Assembly (NCBI RefSeq): GCF_900103985.1
Contig: NZ_FNIE01000007.1
Span: 1 to 64,000 of the forward strand
Length of the DNA: 64,000 nucleotides
Reading direction: 5' to 3'
DNA from: Actinacidiphila guanduensis
Lineage (GTDB): Bacteria; Actinomycetota; Actinomycetes; Streptomycetales; Streptomycetaceae
The translations under genes were made by a program, and so were the position numbers. Below the pieces are notes generated by a model. It saw only the letters and a list, made by a program, of their open reading frames with translations, was not told the origin of the DNA and ran no database searches. Shown here piece by piece: positions 30,101 through 37,872 of this stretch (position 1 is its first letter; every line of letters begins with the position of its first letter).

Positions 30101-30349
30101 CGAGAGCAGCGCGCCGTCCACGAGGGGCGGTACGCCCAGCACCGCGGTCGGGGCGAGGCGGCCGGTGCCGGCGTAGAGGGCCACCGAGGAGGCCGAGGCG
30201 CGGCCGCCCGGCTGGGCCGCGCCCGCGGCACTGGCCAGCGCGCCGGCGACCGCCCCCAACGTGGTGCCCGCGGGTGCCGTGACGAGTACGTCACAGCCGC
30301 GTGCTGCCCGGCCGCTGCGCGGCCCGAGGACGGTCAGCCGGATCTGCAT
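27167..30349 (-). CDS. FHA domain-containing FtsK/SpoIIIE (EssC-like) ATPase
   Basis: 1060 residues from ATG 30349. Residues 1-88 (MQIRLTVLGPRSGRAARGCD...) form a small ubiquitin/FHA1-like domain. An FHA domain follows at ~113-205 (GRS 135-137, SRVH 150-153, STNGT 171-175), then an acidic, Pro-rich linker (~208-480). An FtsK-like ATPase core is in the C-terminal half, with Walker A GGAPGSGKTELL (~745-756) and Walker B LVVVVDDFDALV (~861-872). The FHA-FHA-FtsK order resembles the type VII secretion ATPase EssC, but there is one canonical P-loop and no ESX genes nearby. The adjacent divergent pkaA could phosphorylate an FHA partner. Confidence 0.85.
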   Translation of the reverse strand: MQIRLTVLGPRSGRAARGCDVLVTAPAGTTLGAVAGALASAAGAAQPGGRASASSVALYAGTGRLAPTAVLGVPPLVDGALLSLHAPAEQPGDHGQYGRFGHYGRPPADLATLHVVGGPDAGGVHLLQGGQADVGRSADADVPLDDPDVSRVHCRIAVGPDGEVTVADLGSTNGTVLAGRPVGEDSVPFPPGALLRIGESSLRLSPPRPATAPPLSTTADNDGHLRVWPRGSEPAPAGGAPDSPWQPAPTAPIAPDLPAQRGPTAAESYPRDRSEEAEWAGGPGSAEAEPYAYGTGPDTTDASAETYGHGIAAPGDGVAGSGRRATGEQPRRALGEPEARGGVVGAIGAWARRLAVGRPVAGSSGHGGAGPEEDGGAEAEALRERWPDPAAVLLTALGPGRRLWERGPGHPDALTVRLGTAALPSVDGSRVLPAVPYTVDLRVPATAALTLTGPRPRLSGLARAVLAQLCALHSPATLEVVLLSADRTRGADERTEEWSWLNWVPHLRPAHGQDCRLLLAFDRDQAEARAAELVRRLEAGPLGPGWAAASQASVAAAAAAHEGPFTLLVVDGDPGSAGLREVVARIAATGPSAGIHVLCLADPGEPPAIRHGAVAEVCGDVATTLRVGPADPAAADAAAFTPLPHGEIVLDAVSAAWAEHFARALAPLREADAGSVDVVSRHALPGTVRLLDELDLALATPARIASRWGEAAGARAGAAGATAVLGLGAAGRVAVDLVAEGPHAMVGGAPGSGKTELLRSLAAALAAAERPDRLALVLVDGAGLERGEGLAACADLPHVSTHLVASDPVRMREFAQALSAELKRRAQVLGEEDFATWHARRSAATVPHQGGVRTALPALPRLVVVVDDFDALVAPGLGSTGRPAAGSVVRALEAVAREGERLGVHLFASTGRPERTAGTDADERARLRIALRMPDPESAALLVHVEDPAGLDDALPGRGYLRRPGGAVTVFQTARVSARIPRTATLRPTVVPLEWERMGDPPARRQVRELGNGPTDLALLASALQRAAETAPEETGGPERAAVRGEDAAAAAGALGRPLI

Positions 30350-30999
30350 CTCGTCCGCGGTCCCTTTCTCCCCGGGCCCAGGGACACGTCCGGGAGCCCT
30401 CCCCGGTCGCGCGCGGGCGCCTGCTGTGACAGACAACGGCCGTACCCCTGGGGCCCATCGGCACCACGGGACTGCCGTACGGTTGCATCCTCCCACCCCT
30501 GAGGGCGCCTGTTCGCCCTTGGGGCTATGGGGCGGCTTCTCGCCGCTTGGGTTCCTGTTTCGTCGCCGCCTGCCACCCGGTGGCCTGCTGGGCGCGCCGT
30601 TCCTCCCCCAGAGCTTCGCCTGGGAGGTACCCCCAGCGCCCCTATTCAGCTTGCCCTTGCGCGCACAGCGAGCTCCGTACAACCCAGGGGCGCGGGGAAC
30701 TGCTCCCCCAGAGGGGGCACCCCCACCAGCCCAGAACCGGCCTGCGGCCGGGAACCCGGGGAAGCCCCTACGGCGGGTTGCCGTTCCCGTGACCGCCGGC
30801 AGGCACCCGGCACCTGTGAGGGAACCCTCGCGGCGGGGAGCCGCGTCCCGTAAGCGAGGGCCCTGCGGCGGTAGGGGGAGCCGTGACTGTCCCGCCTGGC
30901 CGCCCGCAGGGTATGGCAGCCCCGCGCAGCGAGCCGCAGGGCCTACGCTGGGGCGGAACCCCGTAAGGACCCGCGAGAAGAAGACGACGCAAGGAGCCC
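30350..30999. other. 650-bp intergenic region between FHA-FtsK and pkaA, with dispersed repeat copy
   Basis: No supported gene. The FHA-FtsK frame stays open upstream of its ATG, but this is a repeat-derived, non-conserved composition. About 30512-30780 consists of a palindromic, C/G-tract-rich repeat also found at 48018-48470 and 57027-57330. pkaA has AAGGAG just before its ATG. Confidence 0.6.
30594..30643 (+). repeat. Dispersed ~50-bp intergenic repeat, copy A
   Basis: A ~50-nt unit whose core can fold (CCCAG...CTGGG around 30607-30624). It is nearly identical to 48280-48329 (same orientation) and to the reverse complement of 57216-57265. All three copies are intergenic. Flanking shared blocks (for example ggggcggcttctcgccgc near 30530) show that the repeat family is larger than this unit. 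Confidence 0.75.
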
Positions 31000-32691
31000 A
31001 TGACCGTGCGGCCGGTAGGCAGCAAATACCTCCTGGAGGAGCCGCTGGGACGCGGCGCCACCGGCACCGTGTGGCGCGGCCGCGTCCGGGACGGCGACGG
31101 GGTCCCGGTCGCGGTGAAGGTGCTCAAGGAGGAGCTCGCGGGCGACCCCGACGTCGTGATGCGCTTCCTGCGGGAGCGCTCCGTGCTGCTGCGGCTGCGC
31201 CACCCGAACATCGTCCGGGTGCGCGACCTGGTCGTCGAGGGCGACCTGCTCGCCCTGGTGATGGACCTGGTCGACGGCCCCGACCTGCACCGCTACCTGC
31301 GTGAGAACGGCCCCTTCAGCCCGGTCGCCGCCGCCCTCCTCACCGCGGGCGTCGCGGACGCGCTGGCCGCCAGCCACGCCGACGGCGTCGTCCACCGCGA
31401 CCTGAAGCCCGCGAACGTGCTGCTCGCCACCGCCACGGCGCAGGACGGCACCGAGAGCATGCACCCGATGCTCACCGACTTCGGCATCGCGCGGCTCGCC
31501 GACTCCCCGGGCGTCACCCGGACCCACGAGTTCGTCGGCACCCCGGCGTACGTGGCGCCGGAGTCCGCGCAGGGCCGCCCGCAGACCTCCGCGGTCGACA
31601 TCTACGGCGCCGGCATCCTGCTCTACGAGCTGGTCACCGGCCGGCCCCCGTTCGGCGGCGAGAGCGCGATCGAGGTGCTGCACCACCACCTCAACGACGA
31701 GCCGCGCCGCCCCTCCACCGTCCCCGACCCGCTGTGGACGGTGATCGAGCGCTGCCTGCGCAAGGACCCCGGGCAGCGGCCCAGCGCGGAGAACCTGGCG
31801 CGCGCCCTGCGGGTGGTCGCCGCCGGCATCGGTGTCCATGCGAGCCCCGACGCCGCCGAGGCCGCCTTCGCGGTCGGCGGCCTGCTCGGCCCGGACGCCG
31901 ACCCGGCGCCGGTGCCGGGGACCGGTGCCGCCGGCGCGGGCTCGTCGGCGGACCCGACCCAGGTCCTGCCCTCGGGCAGCTCGGCCTACGACCCGAACGC
32001 GGTCACCAGCGTCCTGCCGGGCGACCGCCCGGGCGGGCCGGCCGATGACCGCACCGACGCCACCCGCGTACTGCCCGCCGACGAGCGCACGCCCCCGCAG
32101 GCGCAGGGCCCGCACCCCTGGGAGTCCCAGCTCAGCGCCGCCCGGCAGCGCAACGAGCAGACCGAGGTCCAGCAGGTGCCGCCGGAGCTCGACCCGCTCC
32201 ACCGCCGCCCGGTCCGCCGCCCGCAGCAGCAGCCTCCCCAGGGCTACGGCCAGGGCCCGCAGCAGGGCGGGCCGTACGGCGGCGGCCAGAGCGGGCAGGC
32301 CTACGGCTACCCCCAGCAGCCCCAGCAGCACCGGCCCCAGCAGCAACCCCGCCACCAGCAGCCCCCGCAGGGCTACGAGCCGCGCTACGAGCCCCGCTAC
32401 GAGCCGCAGCGCCCGCCGGCCGCGCCCCCCGAGCCGTCCCGCGGCCGGGCCCCGCGCGAGCCGCGCCGTTCGGCGAACCCGATGAGGATCCCGGGGCTCG
32501 GCTGCCTCAAGGGCTGCCTGATGGTGATCCTGGTGCTCGTCGTGATCTTCGTCGTGGTCTGGTACACCACCCCGCTGCCGGACTGGGTGGACAGCACCCG
32601 CAACCTGTGGGACGCCTCCTCGCACTGGGTGCACTCCGCCTGGGACAAGATCTCGGCGATCACCGGCGACTCGGGCGGCGGCAACAACTGA
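31000..32691 (+). CDS. pkaA: Membrane Ser/Thr protein kinase PkaA
   Basis: 563 residues from ATG 31000 with AAGGAG 4 nt upstream. The kinase domain spans ~8-270: glycine loop LGRGATGTV, VAVKVLKEE, catalytic VVHRDLKPANVLL, DFG in LTDFGIARL, and APE region YVAPESAQG. A Gln/Pro-rich linker (~395-500) leads to one membrane helix (~504-522) and a ~40-residue extracytoplasmic tail. Substrates are unknown. Together with the downstream kinase and prfB it reproduces the pkaA-pkaB-prfB order of Streptomyces coelicolor. Confidence 0.95.
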   Translation: MTVRPVGSKYLLEEPLGRGATGTVWRGRVRDGDGVPVAVKVLKEELAGDPDVVMRFLRERSVLLRLRHPNIVRVRDLVVEGDLLALVMDLVDGPDLHRYLRENGPFSPVAAALLTAGVADALAASHADGVVHRDLKPANVLLATATAQDGTESMHPMLTDFGIARLADSPGVTRTHEFVGTPAYVAPESAQGRPQTSAVDIYGAGILLYELVTGRPPFGGESAIEVLHHHLNDEPRRPSTVPDPLWTVIERCLRKDPGQRPSAENLARALRVVAAGIGVHASPDAAEAAFAVGGLLGPDADPAPVPGTGAAGAGSSADPTQVLPSGSSAYDPNAVTSVLPGDRPGGPADDRTDATRVLPADERTPPQAQGPHPWESQLSAARQRNEQTEVQQVPPELDPLHRRPVRRPQQQPPQGYGQGPQQGGPYGGGQSGQAYGYPQQPQQHRPQQQPRHQQPPQGYEPRYEPRYEPQRPPAAPPEPSRGRAPREPRRSANPMRIPGLGCLKGCLMVILVLVVIFVVVWYTTPLPDWVDSTRNLWDASSHWVHSAWDKISAITGDSGGGNN

Positions 32692-32960
32692 CGCCCGGCG
32701 GCGGGGGGCGCTCCCACGCCGCCGCGCGCTCCCCGGCGGCGCCCGTACGGGCCCCTGGCCGCCCCCAACCGCCCGCCCCTGCCCCCGGGTTGGGGATTTA
32801 TCGACTTCCGGAGGGTGATTTCTCCGGCAGATCCCCTCGTGACCGGCCGCCTGTGCCCCGAACGGCCCCCGAGCCGCGTAGCTTTGTCGCCAACACCTTG
32901 CGACGCCGCGCTGCGCGGAGCGCGGCGGGACGCCGGACCGCCGGAGGAGTCGGAGCAGAG

Positions 32961-35204
32961 TTGGCCAGGAAGATCGGCAGCCGCTACACCGCCCACCAGG
33001 TGCTCGGGCGGGGGTCCGCCGGCACCGTGTGGCTCGGCGAGGGCCCGGAGGGCCCGGTGGCCATCAAACTGCTGCGCGAGGACCTCGCCTCCGACCAGGA
33101 CCTCGTCGGCCGGTTCGTCCAGGAGCGCACCGCCCTGCTCTCCCTGGACCACCCGCACATCGTCGGCATCCGCGACCTCGTCGTGGACGGCACCGACCTC
33201 GCCCTGGTGATGGACCTGGTCCGCGGCACCGACCTGCGCTCCCGCCTGGAACGCGACCGCCGGCTGGCGCCCGAGGCCGCGGTGTCGATCGCGGCCGACG
33301 TGGCCGACGGGCTGGCCGCCGCCCACGCCGCCGGCGTCGTCCACCGCGACGTCAAGCCGGAGAACGTGCTGCTCGACTCCGCCGCCGTGCCCGGCCCCGG
33401 CGGCGCCCCGCCCGCGCTGCTCACCGACTTCGGCATCGCCCGCCTGGTCGACACCCCGCGCCGTACCCGCGCCACCCGGATCATCGGCACCCCGGACTAC
33501 CTGGCCCCGGAGATCATCGAGGGCCTGCCGCCGCGCGCCTCGGTGGACATCTACGCCCTGGCCACGGTCCTCTACGAGCTGCTCGCGGGCTTCACGCCCT
33601 TCGGCGGCGGCCACCCCGGCGCCGTGCTGCGCCGGCACGTCACCGAGACCGTGCAGGTGCTGCCCGGGGTGCCCGCGGAGCTGTGGCAGGTGCTCGCCCA
33701 GTGCCTGGCCAAGGCGCCGGCCTCCCGGCTGAAGGCCGGCGAGCTGGGCGGGCGGCTGCGGGAACTGCTGCCCTCCCTCGCCGGGCTGCCGCCCCTGGAG
33801 GCCGCCGCCCCCGGCGGCCCGAACGGCGAGCGCGCGCCCGAGGCGGGCGGCTACGGCGACGCCCCCCTGGAGCGGGACGAGCCCTTCGCCGCGCCCCCGG
33901 TCGAGCCGGCCCCGGCGGGCGACCGCAGGCGCGGCGCCGTCCCGCTGGTGCGCGGCACCGCCCCGGACTCCAGCCGCGACACCCACACCAGCATCAAGCT
34001 GCCCACCGCCGAGGAACTGGCCGGATACGGGGCGGCGGCCGCGGCGAGTGCCGCCGCCGATCCCGCCGGGCGCGGCGGCAGGGCCCGGGCGTCGGCGCCC
34101 GACCGCCCGGCGAGCCCCCGGCACCGGGCGGTCGCGGACGTGGTGCGCCAGCGCCGGCTGAAGATCGCGGCCGCGGCCGCCGCCGCGCTCGCCGTGGCGG
34201 GCCTGGGCAGCTGGGGCATCGCCGCCGCGGGCTCCTCCGGGCACGACAGCCACGGCACCGACCCCGGCGGCACCTCGCGCGACGACCAGGCACCTCCCTC
34301 CTCGCAGGGCCGGGGCGCGGGTACGGGCACCACCCCGCAGGCGCCCACCGCGGGCGCCGCCTCGCCGCAGGGCAGCACCGGCGCGGCCGTCGAGCTGCCG
34401 CAGTGGTCCGCCTTCCGCGACGCGCCCGCGGCCGGGGTGGCGCTGACCGGCGGCCCGCGCGCGCTGGTCGTCGGCGGCTACACCTACGTCTTCGCGCGCG
34501 GCGCCGACAAGGCGGTCTGGTACGTGGTGCGCGACGCCTCCGGCTACGGCCCCTGGCACCGGCTGACCGGCATAAACGTCAGTGGCGACCCGGCGCCGGT
34601 CTCGGCGGAGCCCGGGCGGATCGACCTGTTCGCACTCGGCACCGACGGCCTGCTCTACCGCCGGACCCTGGAGGGCGGCTACTGGAAGCAGTGGATCCAG
34701 GTGGACGAGCGCACCCACTTCGACGCCGCGCCCGCCGCCGCCTCCTCCGAGCCGGGCCGGATCGACCTGGTCGGGCGGGTCGGCGGTGACCTGGTGACGG
34801 CCTCGCTGGTGGACGGCCGCTGGAACGCCTGGGCGCTGGTGCCCACCGCCGGGCGGATCACGGCCGCCCCCGCCCTGGTCTCGCGGGGCCGCGGCACCCT
34901 GGACGCCTTCGTGGTCCGCAAGGCGGACGGCGCCGTGCTGCGGCTGCCGTTCCAGGCCGGCGCCTGGCGCCCCTCCAGCGTGGTGGCGGGGCTGGACGCG
35001 GCCGCCCGGCCCGAGGTGCTGCCCCAGGGCGACCGGTTCTACGTCTTCGCGGCCGGTGCCCAGACCGCCCCGGCCGGCCCGCCCGAGGCGATGCCGCTGC
35101 CCGCGGGCGCCGGGCCCCTGGGCGCGGCGGCCTCCGGCGGCACCCTGCAGGTCTACGCGGTGACCGGCGACGGACGGCTCGCCCGGGCGACGGCCGCGGT
35201 ATGA
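32961..35204 (+). CDS. pkaB: Membrane Ser/Thr protein kinase PkaB with extracellular lectin/propeller-like domain
   Basis: 747 residues. The start is TTG 32961 with GGAG 5 nt upstream; the protein begins (M)ARKIGSRYTAHQVLGRGSAGTV and no ATG or GTG fits better. The kinase domain (~1-265) includes VVHRDVKPENVLLD and DFGIARL. A low-complexity juxtamembrane segment precedes one TM helix (~399-424). The extracellular C-terminus (~475-747) has repeated YxW and GRIDLF/GRIDLV blocks about 45-50 residues apart, typical of a beta-propeller of the PLL/sialidase-like type. It may sense cell-wall sugars. 32692-32960 upstream shows no other feature. Confidence 0.93.
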   Translation: MARKIGSRYTAHQVLGRGSAGTVWLGEGPEGPVAIKLLREDLASDQDLVGRFVQERTALLSLDHPHIVGIRDLVVDGTDLALVMDLVRGTDLRSRLERDRRLAPEAAVSIAADVADGLAAAHAAGVVHRDVKPENVLLDSAAVPGPGGAPPALLTDFGIARLVDTPRRTRATRIIGTPDYLAPEIIEGLPPRASVDIYALATVLYELLAGFTPFGGGHPGAVLRRHVTETVQVLPGVPAELWQVLAQCLAKAPASRLKAGELGGRLRELLPSLAGLPPLEAAAPGGPNGERAPEAGGYGDAPLERDEPFAAPPVEPAPAGDRRRGAVPLVRGTAPDSSRDTHTSIKLPTAEELAGYGAAAAASAAADPAGRGGRARASAPDRPASPRHRAVADVVRQRRLKIAAAAAAALAVAGLGSWGIAAAGSSGHDSHGTDPGGTSRDDQAPPSSQGRGAGTGTTPQAPTAGAASPQGSTGAAVELPQWSAFRDAPAAGVALTGGPRALVVGGYTYVFARGADKAVWYVVRDASGYGPWHRLTGINVSGDPAPVSAEPGRIDLFALGTDGLLYRRTLEGGYWKQWIQVDERTHFDAAPAAASSEPGRIDLVGRVGGDLVTASLVDGRWNAWALVPTAGRITAAPALVSRGRGTLDAFVVRKADGAVLRLPFQAGAWRPSSVVAGLDAAARPEVLPQGDRFYVFAAGAQTAPAGPPEAMPLPAGAGPLGAAASGGTLQVYAVTGDGRLARATAAV

Positions 35205-35361
35205 CGGGCCCGAAGGTGGCGGAGACGGCGGAGACGGCGGGGGCAGCGGGAGGAGCACGGGCCGCTGGGCCTCGGCGGGGCGCGGGGGCGGCCCGCCGCG
35301 CCGCGCACCTGCCGCGCCGCCGCCGCATCCGACCGAAAACCGCCCTTCACCCGACCAGCCG

Positions 35362-35367
35362 GTAGGC
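35362..35367 (+). promoter_or_regulatory. Putative -10 box of prfB (leaderless)
   Basis: TAGGCT ends 7 nt before the prfB GTG at 35375, the spacing expected for a leaderless transcript. No ribosome-binding site is present, which supports this. A -35 element is not obvious. Confidence 0.45.
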
Positions 35368-35374
35368 TTGCACC

Positions 35375-36490
35375 GTGGCGATCGTCGACGTTTCCGAAGA
35401 ACTGAAGTCCCTCTCCTCGACCATGGGCTCCATCGAGGCCGTGCTCGACCTGGACCGGATGAGGGGCGACATTGCCGCGCTCGAGGAGCAGGCCGCGGCA
35501 CCCTCCCTGTGGGACGACCCGGACCACGCGCAGAAGGTGACCAGCCGGCTCTCCCACCTGCAGGCGGAGCTGCGCAAGGTCGAGACCCTGCGCGGCCGGA
35601 TCGACGACCTCGCGGTGCTCTTCGAGCTCGCCGAGGCGGAGGACGACGCGGACACCCGGGCCGAGGCCGAGTCCGAGCTGGAAGCGGTCCGCAAGGCGCT
35701 GGACGAGATGGAGGTCCGCACCCTCCTGTCCGGCGAGTACGACGCCCGCGAGGCCCTGGTCAACATCCGCGCCGAGGCCGGCGGGGTGGACGCGGCCGAC
35801 TTCGCCGAGCAGCTCCAGCGGATGTACCTGCGCTGGGCCGAGCGGCACGGGTATGCCACGGAGGTCTACGACACCTCCTACGCGGAGGAGGCCGGCATCA
35901 AGTCGACCACCTTCACCGTGAAGGCGCCCTACGCCTACGGCACGCTCTCCGTCGAGCAGGGCACGCACCGCATGGTGCGCATCTCGCCCTTCGACAACCA
36001 GGGCCGCCGGCAGACCTCGTTCGCCGGTGTCGAGGTGCTGCCCGTCGTGGAGCAGTCCGATCACGTGGAGATCGACGAGTCCGAGCTGCGGGTGGATGTC
36101 TACCGCGCCTCCGGCCCCGGCGGCCAGGGCGTCAACACCACCGACTCCGCGGTCCGCATCACCCACCTGCCCACCGGCATCGTGGTCTCCTGCCAGAACG
36201 AGCGCTCGCAGATCCAGAACAAGGCCAGCGCGATGAACGTGCTGCAGGCGAAGCTGCTGGAGCGGCGCCGCCAGGAGGAGCAGGCGCTGATGGACTCCCT
36301 CAAGGGCGACGGCGGCAACTCCTGGGGCAACCAGATGCGTTCGTACGTGCTGCACCCTTACCAGATGGTCAAGGACCTGCGCACCGAGTTCGAGGTCGGC
36401 AACCCGCAGGCGGTGCTCGACGGCGACATCGACGGCTTCATCGAGGCGGGCATCCGCTGGCGCAAGTCCCGTGAGAAGGCCACCGCCTGA
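35375..36490 (+). CDS. prfB: Peptide chain release factor 2
   Basis: 371 residues from GTG 35375. RF2 recognises UGA and UAA stop codons and triggers peptide release. The codon-recognition motif SPF lies in [12 protein letters not shown] (~residue 205), and the catalytic GGQ in [16 protein letters not shown] (~249). The reading frame is continuous: the in-frame UGA and +1 frameshift autoregulation of E. coli prfB are absent, as expected in actinobacteria. It is downstream of pkaB. Confidence 0.97.
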   Translation: MAIVDVSEELKSLSSTMGSIEAVLDLDRMRGDIAALEEQAAAPSLWDDPDHAQKVTSRLSHLQAELRKVETLRGRIDDLAVLFELAEAEDDADTRAEAESELEAVRKALDEMEVRTLLSGEYDAREALVNIRAEAGGVDAADFAEQLQRMYLRWAERHGYATEVYDTSYAEEAGIKSTTFTVKAPYAYGTLSVEQGTHRMVRISPFDNQGRRQTSFAGVEVLPVVEQSDHVEIDESELRVDVYRASGPGGQGVNTTDSAVRITHLPTGIVVSCQNERSQIQNKASAMNVLQAKLLERRRQEEQALMDSLKGDGGNSWGNQMRSYVLHPYQMVKDLRTEFEVGNPQAVLDGDIDGFIEAGIRWRKSREKATA

Positions 36491-36764
36491 CGGTTGCTCC
36501 GGGGCGGCTGCTCCGGGGACGGCCGCACCGGCTGCCCGCTGTGTCACAGTGCTGTGCAGAAGTGCCGGGCACAGCCGGGTAATTCACCCATAGCGTGCTT
36601 AATGACCTTGACGGCCCCTGGTAAAGCCGTAAGGGTAAGGCGCGGCATGCGCACGTAACGAGTCGTCGGCGCACGGGGTGACCGAAGAGTTCCCCGGTCG
36701 CGCGGTAATCCGCACTCCGTGGCTGCGCAGCCCCAACAGACATCAACTGGGGGTACTCGACACC
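36491..36764 (+). promoter_or_regulatory. prfB - sortase-substrate intergenic region
   Basis: 274 bp. It contains closely spaced GTAA elements at 36621-36624, 36629-36632, 36635-36638 and 36655-36658, and a possible -10 TAGCGT near 36591. The spacing of the GTAA units (8, 6 nt) suggests a regulator site, conceivably for MtrA, which prefers GTnAC-type repeats and acts on cell-wall genes. Inference only. Confidence 0.25.
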
Positions 36765-37646
36765 ATGAGCAAGCGCAACACGAGGCTGCGCGTGACCCGC
36801 ATAGCCGCGGCCGCGGTGATCGCGGCCGGCGCCTCGATGACGGCGGTGGGCGTGGCCCAGGCGGCCAGCAATCCGCAGACCGTCAAGACCGTCTCCGCCA
36901 ACGACACCGGCGACACCACGGGTGACACCGGTGACGACGGCCTGATCACCGGCGGCACCCTGATCTCCGGCGGCACCACGGGCGACACGTCCACGACGGG
37001 CGACACCTCGACCACCGGTGACACCTCGACCACGGGCGACACGTCCACGACCGGTGACACCTCGACCACGGGTGACACCTCCACGACGGGCGACACGTCG
37101 ACCACGGGTGACACCTCCACGACCGGTGACACGTCCACGACGGGTGACACCTCCACGACGGGTGACACGTCGACCACGGGTGACACCTCCACAACCGGTG
37201 ACACCTCGACCACGGGCGACACGTCCACCACGGGCGCCACCACGACCACCGGCGGGAACCAGAACGGCGGCGGCACCGGCACCGGCGGCAGCAGCAGCAA
37301 CAGCGGCGGCAACGGCAACGGCGGCGCCAACTCCGGTGGCAACAGCGGCGGTTCGTCCAGCACGGGCGGCTCGTCCAGCACCGGCGGCTCCTCGTCAACC
37401 TCGGGCGGGAACGACAACACCTGCACCCTGACCGGCGAGAGCGTCGACTGCGGCAACAACGCCAGCACCGACAACACCCAGCCGGTCCAGCAGGGCGCCA
37501 CCACCTCGCAGCTGGCCGAGACCGGTTCCAGCGGCACCACCTTCATGATCATCGGTGCGGCCACCCTGATCGCGGGCGGCATCGGCTTCCGGCTGACCCC
37601 GCGCCTGGTCGGCCGCGGCGGCGGCAACGGCGGCGCGGCGGCCTGA
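36765..37646 (+). CDS. LAXTG sortase-anchored surface protein with GDTSTT repeats
   Basis: 293 residues from ATG 36765. The signal peptide ends at AQA 31-33. Residues ~73-156 are 14 exact copies of the hexapeptide GDTSTT. A Gly/Asn/Ser-rich stretch and a small segment with two cysteines (NTCTLTGESVDCGNN) follow. The end is LAETG (250-254), a hydrophobic helix and a tail with arginines. LAXTG is the signal used by Streptomyces class E sortases (SrtE), so it should be covalently attached to the cell wall. The repeat region probably acts as a Thr/Ser-rich, possibly glycosylated stalk. Function otherwise unknown. Confidence 0.85.
   Translation: MSKRNTRLRVTRIAAAAVIAAGASMTAVGVAQAASNPQTVKTVSANDTGDTTGDTGDDGLITGGTLISGGTTGDTSTTGDTSTTGDTSTTGDTSTTGDTSTTGDTSTTGDTSTTGDTSTTGDTSTTGDTSTTGDTSTTGDTSTTGDTSTTGDTSTTGATTTTGGNQNGGGTGTGGSSSNSGGNGNGGANSGGNSGGSSSTGGSSSTGGSSSTSGGNDNTCTLTGESVDCGNNASTDNTQPVQQGATTSQLAETGSSGTTFMIIGAATLIAGGIGFRLTPRLVGRGGGNGGAAA
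36981..37232 (+). repeat. 14 tandem 18-bp repeats encoding GDTSTT
   Basis: 252 bp, exactly 14 x 18 nt in frame. The units vary only in synonymous third positions (for example ggc/ggt, acg/acc, tcc/tcg), so the peptide is kept identical while the DNA has diverged. This points to selection on the protein repeat and a possible site of copy-number change. Confidence 0.92.
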
Positions 37647-37672
37647 TCCAGGCAGCGCATCCGGCGGTTCGA

Positions 37673-37709
37673 CGGGCGGGCCCGGCACACAACGTGCCGG
37701 GCCCGCCCG
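37673..37709 (+). terminator. Terminator of the LAXTG protein gene
   Basis: A perfect 16-bp stem (37673-37688 with 37694-37709), 5-nt loop, 27 nt after the stop codon. Only a weak T-rich sequence follows. Confidence 0.75.
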
Positions 37710-37872
37710 CCTGTTGAGGGCGCGAGGCCGCCAAGTCCCTTGCCACGCACGTCAGTTCGCGCCCCCTGTGCTCCCGTGCGCCCCTTCGCACACCGGGAGC
37801 GCCCGTCCCCCGCCTTCCGCTTCCGGCGTCCCCCACCCATGCTGTGTAGCCCACGTTCGACCGGGGGGACGC

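Noticed and set aside
30350..30682. In-frame 111-residue N-terminal extension of the FHA-FtsK protein.
   Set aside because: The DNA belongs to a dispersed intergenic repeat and the predicted residues are Arg/Gly/Pro-rich; ATG 30349 begins a proper domain.
35375..35480. Programmed +1 frameshift in prfB.
   Set aside because: The reading frame is continuous and there is no CTT-TGA slippery site near codon 26.
36981..37232. CRISPR-like array.
   Set aside because: The repeats are contiguous 18-bp units without spacers and are in frame inside a secreted protein gene.
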